From: JBLIRR01 sp049472395
GTDB taxonomy: Bacteria; SZUA-182; DTGQ01; JBLIRR01
Length of the DNA stretch: 64,000 bases
NCBI GenBank assembly: GCA_049472395.1
Contig: JBLIRR010000003.1
Location: forward strand, 186,001-250,000
Direction: 5' to 3'
The notes beneath the pieces are model-generated. The model had not been told where the DNA came from, did not search any database, and was given only the letters and a program-made list of their open reading frames with translations. This document shows positions 28,170 through 37,491 of this stretch, piece after piece (the stretch's first letter is position 1; each line of letters starts with the position of its first letter). The translations under genes and the position numbers were made by a program.

Positions 28170-29093
28170 ATGTCTTTTGTTTCTGTAATAATACCAACTT
28201 ATAACAGAGATTGGTTCATTGGGGATGCTATAAAAAGTGTTCTTCAGCAAACATATATGGATTTTGAAATAATCATTGTTGATGATGGTTCAACTGATAA
28301 AACACAAGAAAGAATAAAAAGCTTTTTTAATAAAAAAATAAAATATTTTTATAAGAAAAATGGTGGTGCAGCGTCAGCATTAAATCTAGGTATAAAACAT
28401 TCAAAGGGGAAATATATTGCCAGACTTGATTCTGATGATATTTTTGAACCTGAAAAATTAGAGAAACAGGTGAAATTATTAGATTCTAATCAAGATATAG
28501 GTCTCGTGTATACGCAGGCATATAATATTGATGAAAATGGAAATATTTTAGAATTATACCCTAAGAATCATACGTGTCCTCAAGAATCATTGAAGACATT
28601 ACGACATTTTCTTTTTCCGCCATCCCAAAGCATTATGTTCAGAAAAAACTGCATTGATAAGATCGGATATTTTGATGAAAATATGCCTATTACCGAAGAT
28701 TGGGATTTTTGTATCAGAATGGCCCAATATTATCAATTTGCATACATTGATGAGCCTCTTGTTAAAATTAGAAAACATACTTACATGATAACTGCAAATA
28801 AAATAGAAACAGCCCATGCTATTCTAAAAGTAATGCAAAAACATGCTAAAATACTTTCCATGGGAGAGGGCAACACTTGGATTGGTCAACATTACTATAG
28901 TCTTGGAAGGATTTATTTTTACAAAAGAAACTATCAAAGTGCAAAAAAAATTTTCTTTCAAGCTTTAAAATATGACCCTCGGTCATGGAGAAATTATATC
29001 TTTTTAGGACTTACCTATCTTCCAAATTTTATGATTGAAGCAATCAGATATTTAAAAAGTATTATTTCTACTTATAGTCACCTTAAGAAATGA
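28170..29093 (+). CDS. Glycosyltransferase family 2 with C-terminal TPR-like helices
   Basis: GT2 core at the N terminus: VSVIIPTYNRDWFIGDAIKS, IIVDDGSTDKT, and YIARLDSDD as the DxD-type metal site. ITEDWDFCIRMAQ near residue 175 is the conserved ED motif of the acceptor side. Residues about 235-290 form helix pairs with TPR spacing (GRIYFYKRNYQSAKKIFFQA). The stop overlaps the next start by four bases (ATGA), so the two are translationally coupled. Lower G+C than the chemosensory region is visible from here onwards. Confidence 0.88.
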   Translation: MSFVSVIIPTYNRDWFIGDAIKSVLQQTYMDFEIIIVDDGSTDKTQERIKSFFNKKIKYFYKKNGGAASALNLGIKHSKGKYIARLDSDDIFEPEKLEKQVKLLDSNQDIGLVYTQAYNIDENGNILELYPKNHTCPQESLKTLRHFLFPPSQSIMFRKNCIDKIGYFDENMPITEDWDFCIRMAQYYQFAYIDEPLVKIRKHTYMITANKIETAHAILKVMQKHAKILSMGEGNTWIGQHYYSLGRIYFYKRNYQSAKKIFFQALKYDPRSWRNYIFLGLTYLPNFMIEAIRYLKSIISTYSHLKK

Positions 29094-30553
29094 AGCTCCT
29101 ATTAGTAACAGATGGGAAGTATCCTGAATATGTAAACGGTGTTTCCATCTATATAAGATATTTCGCTGAAGAAATGGTAAGATGCGGTCATGATATATAT
29201 ATCTTCCATCATATTAAAAGCGGGTGGTTAAACAGACCCAAAATTATACATACTGTCGAAAACGGAATAGTTTATTATGGGCTCGACAATTCCCCTATTG
29301 CCTTCTTTGAAGCCATGGTAAATCCATCTAAAAGCTATCGGGAAAGAAGAACTGAAATAATATTCTCGAGTATATTGGAAGAAATAAATCCAGATTTAGT
29401 TCATTTTCATGAATTTGAGCGGATCCCTTCCTTTTGCATTGACTTGGTAAAATACAAAAATATACCAGTATTTGTTACCCTTCACGACTATTGGCTCATA
29501 TGCCCTCGTCTCCAATTATTTACTTTAAGTGAGCATATATGTGAAGGCCCTAATGAGGGGAAAAATTGTATTGTAAATTGTCTTTCAGGGAATTTTCTGA
29601 CTCGACAGTATAGAAAAATCATTATGAGTTTGCCGGAGGGGAATCTGCATAAAAGCATCACGAAACTCAGAAATATATATAAAATATCAAAAGGCAAAAA
29701 TTTGGGGCAATCATCCTCCCATTCTTATATAAAAAAAAATTTTTCAGGCTTAAAAAATAAAAAATTATTAGAGAGTTTTAAAAAGAGGGAAATGTATTGT
29801 AAAAATTCATTAACCAAGGCAGATATAATCATTGCAGTATCAAATTGTGTTAAAGAAGTTTTTAAAAAACAAGGAATAGAAGAAGAGAAGATAATTGTAA
29901 ATCAACTTGGGGTAAAATCGATTGATTGGATAATAAAAAGGGTCTTTCGATTTAAGCATTATCCTCTCCGTTTTGGATTTTTAGGGCATTTGGGGCCTTC
30001 AAAAGGAGCACACCTTATCACCAAAGCTGCAAAGACAATCCCTCCATCCAAGGCTAAATTCTTTTTTTTTGGTGGGGCTGCCAGCGAAACGCTCTATGAT
30101 TTTCAAAAGAATATAAAGGATTTAACACACTGTATCTATAAGGGAAAATATTGTTATAATAATATTAATTCTATTTTTGATAATTTTGATATATTAATTA
30201 TTCCTTCACTTTGGCAAGAAACTCTTGGTATGATAGGCTTAGAAGCGCAGGCCGCAGGTATACCTTTAATTTCCTCGGATACAGGAGGCATGAAGGACTA
30301 TATAAATGATGGGATTAATGGCCTTCTTTTCCCAACAGGTAATGTAGAGGAATTAGTAAAATGTTTAACAACCATTATAGAAGCTCCATGTCAAATTGAA
30401 GAAATGTCTAAACGCGCATTTGTTCCCAAAAGCATCAAAGAAGATTGTGAAATAATGATTAATAAGTATAAAGATTTCAGTAGCTGCCAGATCAATAAAT
30501 ATAATCTAAGCGTTAATAATAATTACAACAAAATAGTAACCAACTATAAATAA
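29090..30553 (+). CDS. Glycosyltransferase family 4
   Basis: A 487-residue GT-B enzyme. The N-terminal domain has YVNGVSIYIRYFAEEM and LHDYWLICPR, typical of GT4 enzymes acting on lipid-linked sugars. An insertion of about 60 Lys/Asn-rich residues (around 185-245) lengthens the protein beyond the usual 380-420. The donor domain has LGHLGPSKGAHL, FGGAASETLY, and the E-x7-E motif in WQETLGMIGLEAQAAG. Start and stop overlaps place it in one transcript with the preceding GT2. Confidence 0.87.
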   Translation: MKLLLVTDGKYPEYVNGVSIYIRYFAEEMVRCGHDIYIFHHIKSGWLNRPKIIHTVENGIVYYGLDNSPIAFFEAMVNPSKSYRERRTEIIFSSILEEINPDLVHFHEFERIPSFCIDLVKYKNIPVFVTLHDYWLICPRLQLFTLSEHICEGPNEGKNCIVNCLSGNFLTRQYRKIIMSLPEGNLHKSITKLRNIYKISKGKNLGQSSSHSYIKKNFSGLKNKKLLESFKKREMYCKNSLTKADIIIAVSNCVKEVFKKQGIEEEKIIVNQLGVKSIDWIIKRVFRFKHYPLRFGFLGHLGPSKGAHLITKAAKTIPPSKAKFFFFGGAASETLYDFQKNIKDLTHCIYKGKYCYNNINSIFDNFDILIIPSLWQETLGMIGLEAQAAGIPLISSDTGGMKDYINDGINGLLFPTGNVEELVKCLTTIIEAPCQIEEMSKRAFVPKSIKEDCEIMINKYKDFSSCQINKYNLSVNNNYNKIVTNYK

Positions 30554-30561
30554 ATAACTCC

Positions 30562-31233
30562 ATGGCATTCCACTTAGATTTAAATAGATTAAAACGTCCA
30601 CCATCAACAGGTATATTTCCTAAACAAAAAAGCATTATGTTAAATTTCTGGAAAAACTTGCTTACTAAAGGACCTTTGATTGAAATAGGGACAACATCTC
30701 ACAAAATAAGAGATGACTTTATTGGTCTTAATTTAGAATATTATGATTATGTTAATATTATTGCAGATGCCCATTATTTACCTTTTAAGGATAATTCAAT
30801 AGCCGGTATTCATATTGACGCTGTTCTTGAACACGTAAAAGATCCTTTTTCTATTTCGAAAGAAATATATCGCGTTTTAAAAAAAGAGGGCGGACTTGTA
30901 GCATGGGCTCCATTTATAGCCTCCTACCATAAATCACCTGAAGATTATTATAGATTTACTCTTTCAGGGATCCGGAAAGTATTTTCTGATTTCAAAGAGT
31001 ATAAAGTCATAGCAGGTCCAGGTGGATTCTCAGCACTAAGTGAAATCTTGCGAAATTGTTTTGCCATTATGTGCTCATTTAAGAATGAACTTTTATTTAA
31101 GCTTTTCTGCATTTTTTGGGGATGGATTTTCCAACCGATAAAATATTTAGATATTATTTTTAGTTATTCTCGTGATCTTTCTCTCCCAAGTCATTCAACT
31201 GCTGCAGGTTTTTTATACATGGGAAGGAAATAA
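30562..31233 (+). CDS. SAM-dependent methyltransferase (class I)
   Basis: A 223-residue class I methyltransferase of the Methyltransf_11 kind. LIEIGTTSHKIR occupies the position of the glycine-rich motif I but lacks its usual GxGxG. The motif II/III region is ADAHYLPFKDNSIAGIHIDAVLEHVKDP, here split in two, and EIYRVLKKEGGLVAW is motif IV. Within a polysaccharide locus it probably methylates a sugar or a glycan end. Such a cap would fit the glycan-reading domain of the Wzt-like ATPase. The degraded motif I makes SAM binding slightly uncertain. Confidence 0.78.
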   Translation: MAFHLDLNRLKRPPSTGIFPKQKSIMLNFWKNLLTKGPLIEIGTTSHKIRDDFIGLNLEYYDYVNIIADAHYLPFKDNSIAGIHIDAVLEHVKDPFSISKEIYRVLKKEGGLVAWAPFIASYHKSPEDYYRFTLSGIRKVFSDFKEYKVIAGPGGFSALSEILRNCFAIMCSFKNELLFKLFCIFWGWIFQPIKYLDIIFSYSRDLSLPSHSTAAGFLYMGRK

Positions 31234-31257
31234 ATATAGTTTAATTGAGAAGCGAAA

Positions 31258-32256
31258 ATGCGTCGGGCTACTATTATCATTAGAAATTATAATGGAGAGG
31301 GATTATTACGTAAATATTTACCCTCAGTTATCAACGCATTAGAACAGAGAAGTAATAAAGATGAGGTCATAGTAGTGGATGATGGAAGTACAGATGCAAG
31401 TTGTGCATTAATAAAAAAGGATTTCCCTCAAGTAAAATTGCTAGAAATATTTCCTAATTCCGGTTCAGCGATGATCCCGTTTAATAAAGCAGTAAGAGTA
31501 GCAAAACATGATGTAATAATCAGTTTAGATAATGATGTGTATGTGGAAAAAGATTTTATTAATCCATTATTGACCCATTTTGATAATAAAAAGGTGTTTG
31601 CAGTCGCAGGAAAAATTTATAATCCTGATAATAATATGAGTATTGAAAGTATTAATTATCCTATATTTTATAAAGGACGCTTAACTTATATTGTGCTGGG
31701 AAAACAAAGAGAAAATTTTAATATTAACAATAAAAGGGAATACATTGATTTTAACAACACAATTGAAATTGGATATGCCCCAGGAAACGCGTCTGCCTTT
31801 AATCGAAAAAAGTTATTAATACTTGGCGGATGGGATGAGATTTACAAACCGATATATTGTGAAGAAAATGATATATGCTATCGGGGATGGAAAAAAGGAT
31901 GGATAACTCTTTACGAACCAAATAGTGTTGCTTATCATTATGAACATAAAACAGTGCAGAGTATGTGGGATAATAATCAGATGAAAATCATCAAAATGAG
32001 AAATCTTTTATGCTTTAATTGGAGAAATTTGACAGATCCTGATCTATTAATTCAATGTATATCATGGGCATTCTTAAGGTTTATCTTCTCATTTTCAAAA
32101 AAAGATTTATTATACGCTCAAGCGTTTCTTGAAGCATTAATAAAAATACCAAAGTTATTAAAGAAAAGGCATAATGATAAAATTAATATTATAAATAAAG
32201 ACAGAGATATTCTTTTATATTTTAATCGTATATATAATCAATATATTCCTCTATAA
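31258..32256 (+). CDS. Glycosyltransferase family 2
   Basis: GT2 core with ATIIIRNYNGEGLLRKYLPS, VVDDGSTDAS, and IISLDNDVYVEKDF as the DxD-like site. The EENDICYRGWKKGW segment near residue 202 matches the rhamnosyltransferase-like subgroup, where an ED/EEND block holds the catalytic base. The protein is followed 17 bases later by the PaaK-like gene. The donor sugar is unknown. Confidence 0.87.
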   Translation: MRRATIIIRNYNGEGLLRKYLPSVINALEQRSNKDEVIVVDDGSTDASCALIKKDFPQVKLLEIFPNSGSAMIPFNKAVRVAKHDVIISLDNDVYVEKDFINPLLTHFDNKKVFAVAGKIYNPDNNMSIESINYPIFYKGRLTYIVLGKQRENFNINNKREYIDFNNTIEIGYAPGNASAFNRKKLLILGGWDEIYKPIYCEENDICYRGWKKGWITLYEPNSVAYHYEHKTVQSMWDNNQMKIIKMRNLLCFNWRNLTDPDLLIQCISWAFLRFIFSFSKKDLLYAQAFLEALIKIPKLLKKRHNDKINIINKDRDILLYFNRIYNQYIPL

Positions 32257-32273
32257 TCGAAAAAGAAAAAAAT

Positions 32274-33617
32274 TTGTATTCATATCTTGTAAGACATCTC
32301 TATTATCCAATAACTTATTTTCTAAAGGGTAATAATGTTCTTAATTATCTTAAGATATTCGAAGAAAATCAATGGAAATCTCAGGATGAACTTATTGAAT
32401 CTCAAAAAGAAAAACTATTTACAATTTTGAACTATGCTTTTAACAATATTCCCTTTTATAGCCATAAATATCATACAGCGAAAATAAGCAGAGAAGATAT
32501 TAAAACATTAAAAGATTTCTCCAAAATTCCTTATCTTACTAAAGAGGAAGTAAGAACTTTTTTTCAGAGTTTACCTGATAAATCGAAGAGAAAAATTTAC
32601 CAGGGACACACCAGTGGTTCTACGGGAAGGCCTTTATGCTTTTATTATGATAGTAATTTTATTTCTTCTACATGGGCTAGTCGTTGGCGAGGAAGAGGTT
32701 TTTGGGATGTAAAAATTGGTGACAAGGAGGTGGCAATATGGGGTAGACCTATTGATTCCAACTATGAATCATGGAAGCAACGCTTTAAAAGTCGCCTTAA
32801 AAATGTATTATTTCTTTCTGCATTTTCTCTATCTCCACCAAAATTGGAACAGTTTTGGTCCGAAATGATCAAATTCAAACCTGACTATATTTATGGATAC
32901 CCGTCTGCTATTTATCAGCTATGCCAATTTGCCCATGAAAAAGCTCGATCTTATCATGGACTCAAAGCTATCTTCTGTACAGCGGAATCCCTTTACAGCC
33001 ATCAAAAAAGATTAATGGCCCAAATATTAAACAGTCCTGCTGTTAATGAATATGGATGTTCGGAGAGTGGAGGATTCGCTTATGAGTGTTCTGAAGGGAA
33101 TCTTCATATTTCTACTGAAAATGTCTATGTTGAATTTGAATCAAATAATAAACAAGTCCCCCCAGGGGAACTTGGAGAGATCATTGTGACAAATTTAAAT
33201 AATTTTTATATGCCCCTTATCAGATATAGGGTAGGGGATATGGGCAAATATCATAAAAAGCCTTGCCTCTGTGGGAGGGGATTGCCCACTATGGAAATAA
33301 ATGTGGCTAAAACTTCAGATATTATTATCACACACTCTGGTAAAAAGGTATGTAGTCATCTGTTTGATTATATCTGCATCTCTCTTTTAAAGAATGAGGA
33401 ATATGGAATTCAGCAATTTAGGATTATAAGAAAATCAATGAGTAAATATTTAGTCCAAATTGTAAAAGATACACAATTTAATCAATCAGTGCTTGATCTT
33501 TTCTCCAAAAAGATGAGAGAATTTCTCGGGGCAGATATCATTATAGAATATGAATTCTTGAAACTAATTCCTAGAGATGCTACCGGAAAAGTGAGATATT
33601 ATATTTCAGAAATATAA
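32274..33617 (+). CDS. Phenylacetate-CoA ligase-like adenylate-forming enzyme (CapK family)
   Basis: A 447-residue ANL-superfamily protein. Motifs include GHTSGSTGRPLCF (P-loop-like AMP motif near 112) and NEYGCSESGGFAYEC, followed by YRVGDMG and RDATGKVRY, the hinge and C-terminal catalytic Lys region. CapK-type relatives are frequent in capsule and O-antigen loci and are thought to activate an acid or amino acid for attachment to a sugar, but the true substrate is rarely known. The start used is a TTG at 32274 with a weak ribosome site; the next Met would shorten it. Confidence 0.85.
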   Translation: MYSYLVRHLYYPITYFLKGNNVLNYLKIFEENQWKSQDELIESQKEKLFTILNYAFNNIPFYSHKYHTAKISREDIKTLKDFSKIPYLTKEEVRTFFQSLPDKSKRKIYQGHTSGSTGRPLCFYYDSNFISSTWASRWRGRGFWDVKIGDKEVAIWGRPIDSNYESWKQRFKSRLKNVLFLSAFSLSPPKLEQFWSEMIKFKPDYIYGYPSAIYQLCQFAHEKARSYHGLKAIFCTAESLYSHQKRLMAQILNSPAVNEYGCSESGGFAYECSEGNLHISTENVYVEFESNNKQVPPGELGEIIVTNLNNFYMPLIRYRVGDMGKYHKKPCLCGRGLPTMEINVAKTSDIIITHSGKKVCSHLFDYICISLLKNEEYGIQQFRIIRKSMSKYLVQIVKDTQFNQSVLDLFSKKMREFLGADIIIEYEFLKLIPRDATGKVRYYISEI

Positions 33618-33669
33618 GTGAGTTCAACACCTAATAAATTATACGCCATCCAAAAATCTTTTAGTAGAA

Positions 33670-34884
33670 TTGAAATCTGATACAGTTTTTAAGAAACCGA
33701 TTTTATTTTTTCTTGGCTTTGGAAGCCTTTGTATCTATCAGTATTCGGCGCTTAAGGCGATAAAAAGTCAAATAGAAATAAATGGCTATTTTTATCAAAC
33801 ACGCAGAGAAATTATTCCTGAATATAGTAGAAAATCAGAGGATAATTTCTTAACGATATATTGTTTTGGGACAGAAAGGATGTTTCACATACTTCCAAGG
33901 TCCCTATTTCGGTTTTTAGAAAACATATATTTTTTTTTCTCAGGTCTTTGGCACATACTCAAAGGAAATACCCATCATGATGTTTTTGTCTCTGGATACC
34001 TCTTTTTCTTATGGATACCTCTCTTGAAATTGCGTTTTCATCGTGTCTTAGTGTGGAAATTTGGCATTGCTGAAGAATTTTTGCTCAGAAATATAGCTAA
34101 AGATAAGCTAAAATTTTTTTTTATTAAAGGCATTGAAAAATTATTTTTACCAATGGCCGATACTCTTGTCGTACAATCAAATGGTATGGCTAAATATTTA
34201 CGTAAAAATTTTAATATATATCAAAAGCCAATTTATAAGATTCCCTGCTGTGTAGATTATGATTTGTTTCGATTTAATGAGATTGGTCGAAAAAAAGAGC
34301 GCAAAAAGCTAGGACTCACAGGACGTTTTGTTGTAATTCATATCGGTTCAGGAGCTTCATGGCGGGCAAAAAACAATATAGTAAAAGTTTTTCAAGCTAT
34401 TAAATCCAAAAAAGAAAACGCCTTCCTTCTTATTGTCTCACCAGATCCTATATTTAAAGAATTAATAACAAGAAATCAAATCGTAGATTCATTGATAATT
34501 ACTCTTCCCCATCAAGAAGTTCCCAAAACCCTATGGGCAAGTGATCTTGCCTTACTTATAAACATATCTCATATTAGTACTGAGGTCGCCTCACCCATTA
34601 AATTTCCAGAATATTTAGCAGCAGGATTACCTATCATATTAACTGGCGCGACAAAAGAGTATATCGATCTCATAAATAATGAGGATTTAGGATTTATTCT
34701 TAATATGCGATCTAATAAGTGGGAATATAATCTCTTTGAATTCATTTATTCCTTGGAAGAAAAGAAAAACCTAATACGCAAAAAAGCTGCTGCTATTGTA
34801 AAGAAAAATCTGTCATGGCAATGTATGCAAGAGGTCATAAGGACTGCTTTTATATGTGGTAATAATGAGTGGCATAATCGATGA
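33670..34884 (+). CDS. Glycosyltransferase family 4
   Basis: A GT-B enzyme with an acceptor domain (1-190) and a donor domain (200-390). Visible features are LVVQSNGMAKYLRKNF, the CVDYDLF turn, VIHIGSGASWRAKNN in place of the usual G-R-L loop, and FPEYLAAGLPIILTG, where the usual first Glu of E-x7-E is in the PEYLAAG block. The TTG start at 33670 is the only reasonable choice upstream of the conserved region. The last 14 codons (about 34806-34855) have a mutated second copy at 35207-35260. This gene ends next to a decayed stretch. Confidence 0.82.
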   Translation: MKSDTVFKKPILFFLGFGSLCIYQYSALKAIKSQIEINGYFYQTRREIIPEYSRKSEDNFLTIYCFGTERMFHILPRSLFRFLENIYFFFSGLWHILKGNTHHDVFVSGYLFFLWIPLLKLRFHRVLVWKFGIAEEFLLRNIAKDKLKFFFIKGIEKLFLPMADTLVVQSNGMAKYLRKNFNIYQKPIYKIPCCVDYDLFRFNEIGRKKERKKLGLTGRFVVIHIGSGASWRAKNNIVKVFQAIKSKKENAFLLIVSPDPIFKELITRNQIVDSLIITLPHQEVPKTLWASDLALLINISHISTEVASPIKFPEYLAAGLPIILTGATKEYIDLINNEDLGFILNMRSNKWEYNLFEFIYSLEEKKNLIRKKAAAIVKKNLSWQCMQEVIRTAFICGNNEWHNR

Positions 34885-35244
34885 GTTTAAAAAAATAGAA
34901 AATTTCAAAATCTATGGGATAAGGCCCAGAAATCCTGATAAGGCTTATGACTATACAAGGTATACGAGAGTAGTCTTTTTACACAGATTGATTTTGTCAA
35001 TACCCAAAGACTCTATCCAGAATTTAAAGCAAGTACTCGTTTCTTGAGGTAACAAACAGTTTCTTTATACACGTCAGCAATTACTTCAAATTGGAAAAGG
35101 ATTGATAACCATTTTGACGAAGAAAAAACAATAATTGATTTTATCAACTTTAAGTCGCTCCCTAATATGAAAACTAATTCAATATTACAAAAAAACTATT
35201 ACTACAGAATCTCTTTCATGGCAATGTATGTAAGAAGTTATTAG
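34865..35244 (+). pseudogene. Decayed coding remnant, frameshifted
   Basis: Two open pieces lie end to end in different frames. The first (34865-35047, beginning MSGIIDEFKKIENF) stops at a TGA. The second (35053-35244), with SNWKRIDNHFDEEKTI and INFKSLPNMKTN, is two bases out of phase. Both read like protein in composition and look like parts of a single lost gene of about 120 or more codons, but I do not recognise the family. The 456 bases from 34885 to 35340 hold nothing else except the copied glycosyltransferase tail. Confidence 0.5.
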
Positions 35245-35260
35245 TACTGTTTTTATTATA
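35207..35260 (+). pseudogene. Mutated copy of the 3' end of the upstream GT4 gene
   Basis: Bases 35207-35260 align with 34806-34855 inside the GT4 gene. Both contain TCATGGCAATGTATG, followed by AAGA, GT and ACTG blocks with scattered changes. Translated in register, both encode a LSWQCM-x-EVI-x-T-x-FI tail, but the second copy has a TAA where the intact gene has CAA (Gln). This is the remains of a related glycosyltransferase, most of which has been deleted, or of a partial duplication. Confidence 0.65.
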
Positions 35261-35340
35261 AATTCTTCAATTCTATAACATTATAAAAAAGTATATTGCA
35301 CAAATATACAGCTATTAAGGAAAAGAAATTTATTTTTTAA

Positions 35341-36801
35341 ATGATGAGGACAAATTCACCCATATCCTCCTTTAAGGAAGTCCTTTTTGGGATTGAAAAA
35401 CAGGATCTTATAGCCATCGGTCTTATAATAATTACTGCTTTTTTTTTACGTATTGGTCCCATCCTTATCAAAGCGCTTGATCATCTTGAGCTTTTTTATT
35501 TGCCTGATTCACACGGCTATGAGACTCTCGCAATAAATCTTATAAAATTCCAAAAGTTTTCCTCAAAAAAATTACCACCATATATTCCAAATATGTTTAG
35601 GACTCCCCTATATCCGATTTATCTTGCGATAATTTTTTTTATCACAACAGGGACTAAACATCCTATATTTTCCTGTTTGGGACAAGCCATAATCTCTACT
35701 CTTTCAATCTTTCTTGTAGTACAATTCGCTCGTCATTTTTTTTCTCGCAAAATAGCCTTTGTGACAGGAATACTACTTGCTATAGAGCCTATTGACATTA
35801 TATTCTGCTCCTTTCTTATGAGCGAAATTCTATTTTCTTTATTTTTTATAGTAACGTTTATTTCTTTTACTATATATTTGGATAATTTTGCGCTTAACTC
35901 CTTAATAGTTCCAGGTATCTGTCTTGGATTGGCAACTCTCACCCGTCCCATCAGTCTATATTATATAGCTATTTTGATTTTTCTTATCATTTTAAATAGG
36001 GCTACTCGATCCTTAAAACATAGTCTGCTTCTTTTCTCAATTTTTTTCATTACATTATCGCCTTGGATACTCCGTAACATAATTGTTTTCAGGGAAGCTT
36101 CACTATGTAATATACAAAAATTTAGCGTCAATTATTATGAAATACCTGCTATGGAACAGTATCTAAAAGGTATTCCAATAAACAACGCAAGATCAAGCAT
36201 AGAAGAGGATACTTTTCCCAATATTTGTAACTATGTTGAGAGGATTGCTAAAGAACCTATTGAATATATCCATCTTAGGCTTTTGTGGTTCGCACGGATA
36301 CTTTTCGATTTGGGGGATGGGATTTTTCTTTTCAAGGGTACTGACAATTTCATAGGGGTAAATGCACCTCCTCGTTCAACTATCAGCAGACTAATTAAAG
36401 GAGAATACGACGGAATAAAACAATATATGGTAAAATTCTCTCACACCCATTCTCTTATAAAATCTATTTTTCTAAAAATATTTCTTGTAGGTTATTTCTT
36501 ATTTTTGTTTATTATATATTTATTTAGTATAATTGGAATAATTAATCTATTTAGAAAAGAATTATTTATTGCCTTATTTTTCTCCCTAACGCTATTCTAT
36601 TTTCTCTTGATTCCCGGCTCGGTAAGTTCGGCCCGTTTTCGTATTAACCTAATTCCCATATTCATGATATTGGCAACTTCAGGAATTTTTTTCCTATGGG
36701 AAAGAGCATCTATATTTTTCTTAAGACGGGAAAATAGGAAAGAAACAAATACATATACAGATGACATTGATTTTATTACCTTCTCCAAAAAAAATCTGTG
36801 A
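35341..36801 (+). CDS. ArnT/PMT-type membrane glycosyltransferase (GT39/GT83-like)
   Basis: A 486-residue polytopic protein with about eleven helices. The first periplasmic loop has DSHGYETLAINLIK and RTPLYPIYLAI, matching the Asp-containing loop and the R-x-P-x-Y-P motif of polyprenyl-phosphate-dependent sugar transferases (ArnT, PMT, DPMS-coupled enzymes). These add a sugar from a lipid carrier on the periplasmic side. The GT2-methyltransferase fusion at 40579-41961 could make the polyprenyl-phosphate sugar donor, but this link is inferred. It ends next to the decayed HepT region. Confidence 0.82.
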   Translation: MMRTNSPISSFKEVLFGIEKQDLIAIGLIIITAFFLRIGPILIKALDHLELFYLPDSHGYETLAINLIKFQKFSSKKLPPYIPNMFRTPLYPIYLAIIFFITTGTKHPIFSCLGQAIISTLSIFLVVQFARHFFSRKIAFVTGILLAIEPIDIIFCSFLMSEILFSLFFIVTFISFTIYLDNFALNSLIVPGICLGLATLTRPISLYYIAILIFLIILNRATRSLKHSLLLFSIFFITLSPWILRNIIVFREASLCNIQKFSVNYYEIPAMEQYLKGIPINNARSSIEEDTFPNICNYVERIAKEPIEYIHLRLLWFARILFDLGDGIFLFKGTDNFIGVNAPPRSTISRLIKGEYDGIKQYMVKFSHTHSLIKSIFLKIFLVGYFLFLFIIYLFSIIGIINLFRKELFIALFFSLTLFYFLLIPGSVSSARFRINLIPIFMILATSGIFFLWERASIFFLRRENRKETNTYTDDIDFITFSKKNL

Positions 36802-36944
36802 AAGAATGTGTTAAAAAACCGGATTTGATTTTTGATTCTCTCTATCACACCAAAATCTAATAAGGCTAATTATTTATCACCTATGAGTTGACTAAAGGAT
36901 TTAAATATGCTATTAGTCTGGATAGACGAGTCAGAATAAATTAA

Positions 36945-37163
36945 AATCGGGAAGTCTTAGGAGAGTTATCTTTATTAGAAAATTTTAACGCTCGCACTGC
37001 TGAGAAACTGGCTCGCTTCGCGAAATTGAGAAATATTTTAGCCCATGAATATTTAGATATTCGTTTTGAACAGATTAAAATTTTGCTACTACATCAGAAT
37101 CATCCTATTGTGAGCTTACTTTCTTACGTGAAGGAAAGATTGGAAAAGAGGTGCAAAAAATAA
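36945..37163 (+). pseudogene. HepT-like (DUF86) remnant
   Basis: After an in-frame TAA at 36942, an open frame of about 72 codons has no start codon near its beginning. It reads like the C-terminal half of HepT toxins: EKLARFAKLRNILAHEYLDIR carries the R-x4-6-H active-site block (RNILAH) and the following helix. The N-terminal half and the partner MntA nucleotidyltransferase are absent. The bases from 36802 to 36944 show nothing clear. It probably marks an old toxin-antitoxin insertion. Confidence 0.6.
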
Positions 37164-37181
37164 GCACCTATTTTTTCTTTT
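37149..37181 (+). terminator. Rho-independent terminator after the HepT remnant
   Basis: A perfect 6-bp stem AGGTGC / GCACCT (37149-37154 and 37164-37169) with a 9-base A-rich loop is followed by ATTTTTTCTTTT. The stop codon of the HepT remnant lies in the loop. It would separate transcription of the polysaccharide locus from the toxin-antitoxin pair. Confidence 0.7.
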
Positions 37182-37184
37182 AAG

Positions 37185-37215
37185 ACGTACATAATTCTTA
37201 TTGAATAACGTACGT
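37185..37215 (+). promoter_or_regulatory. Paired GTAC boxes, candidate operator of the toxin-antitoxin pair
   Basis: ACGTAC occurs at 37185-37190 and again within the palindrome ACGTACGT at 37208-37215, 23 bases apart. The second box lies in the spacer of the predicted promoter. Phd/YefM antitoxins bind palindromes with a central GTAC, so autoregulation here is plausible. The match is by eye only. Confidence 0.5.
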
Positions 37216-37229
37216 ATTTATAGTATAAT
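37201..37229 (+). promoter_or_regulatory. Sigma-70 type promoter of the toxin-antitoxin operon
   Basis: TTGAAT (37201-37206), a 17-base spacer, and a perfect TATAAT (37224-37229) lie about 30 bases before the antitoxin start. The spacer contains the ACGTACGT palindrome, which fits repression by the antitoxin. Confidence 0.7.
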
Positions 37230-37257
37230 TCAAAATTATTAGATAAAAAGGGAAATA

Positions 37258-37491
37258 ATGAAGCTATCAGCTACCAAACTAAGACAGAATCTCTATCGCA
37301 TCCTTGATGAAGTTTTAGAAAAGGGAGTACCCATAGAGATTGAAAGAAGAGGGAAAATTTTGAAAATTGTCCCTTTAGAACCCATTAAAAAGCTAGACAA
37401 ACTAGAATCACATAATACGATCATTGGTGATCCTGAAAGTATTGTGACTATTAGTTGGTCGAAAGCGTGGCAAGAGGAAAGAAATTTATAA
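37258..37491 (+). CDS. Type II antitoxin, Phd/YefM family
   Basis: A 77-residue antitoxin. The N terminus (KLSATKLRQNLYRILDEVLEKG, here split) is the DNA-binding Phd/YefM fold: a strand, then a helix ending in a Gly, then VPIEIERRGKILKIVPLEP. The C-terminal 30 residues should wrap the toxin. GGGAAATA precedes the ATG. Its stop TAA overlaps the toxin ATG (TAATG), so the two are translationally coupled. It lies downstream of its own promoter and a terminator, so it is an independent unit in the polysaccharide locus. Confidence 0.85.
   Translation: MKLSATKLRQNLYRILDEVLEKGVPIEIERRGKILKIVPLEPIKKLDKLESHNTIIGDPESIVTISWSKAWQEERNL

Noticed and set aside
34856..35047. A 63-codon ORF as a normal gene
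   Set aside because: It has no convincing ribosome site, overlaps the GT4 end, and its apparent continuation is in another frame; I treat it as a decayed remnant.
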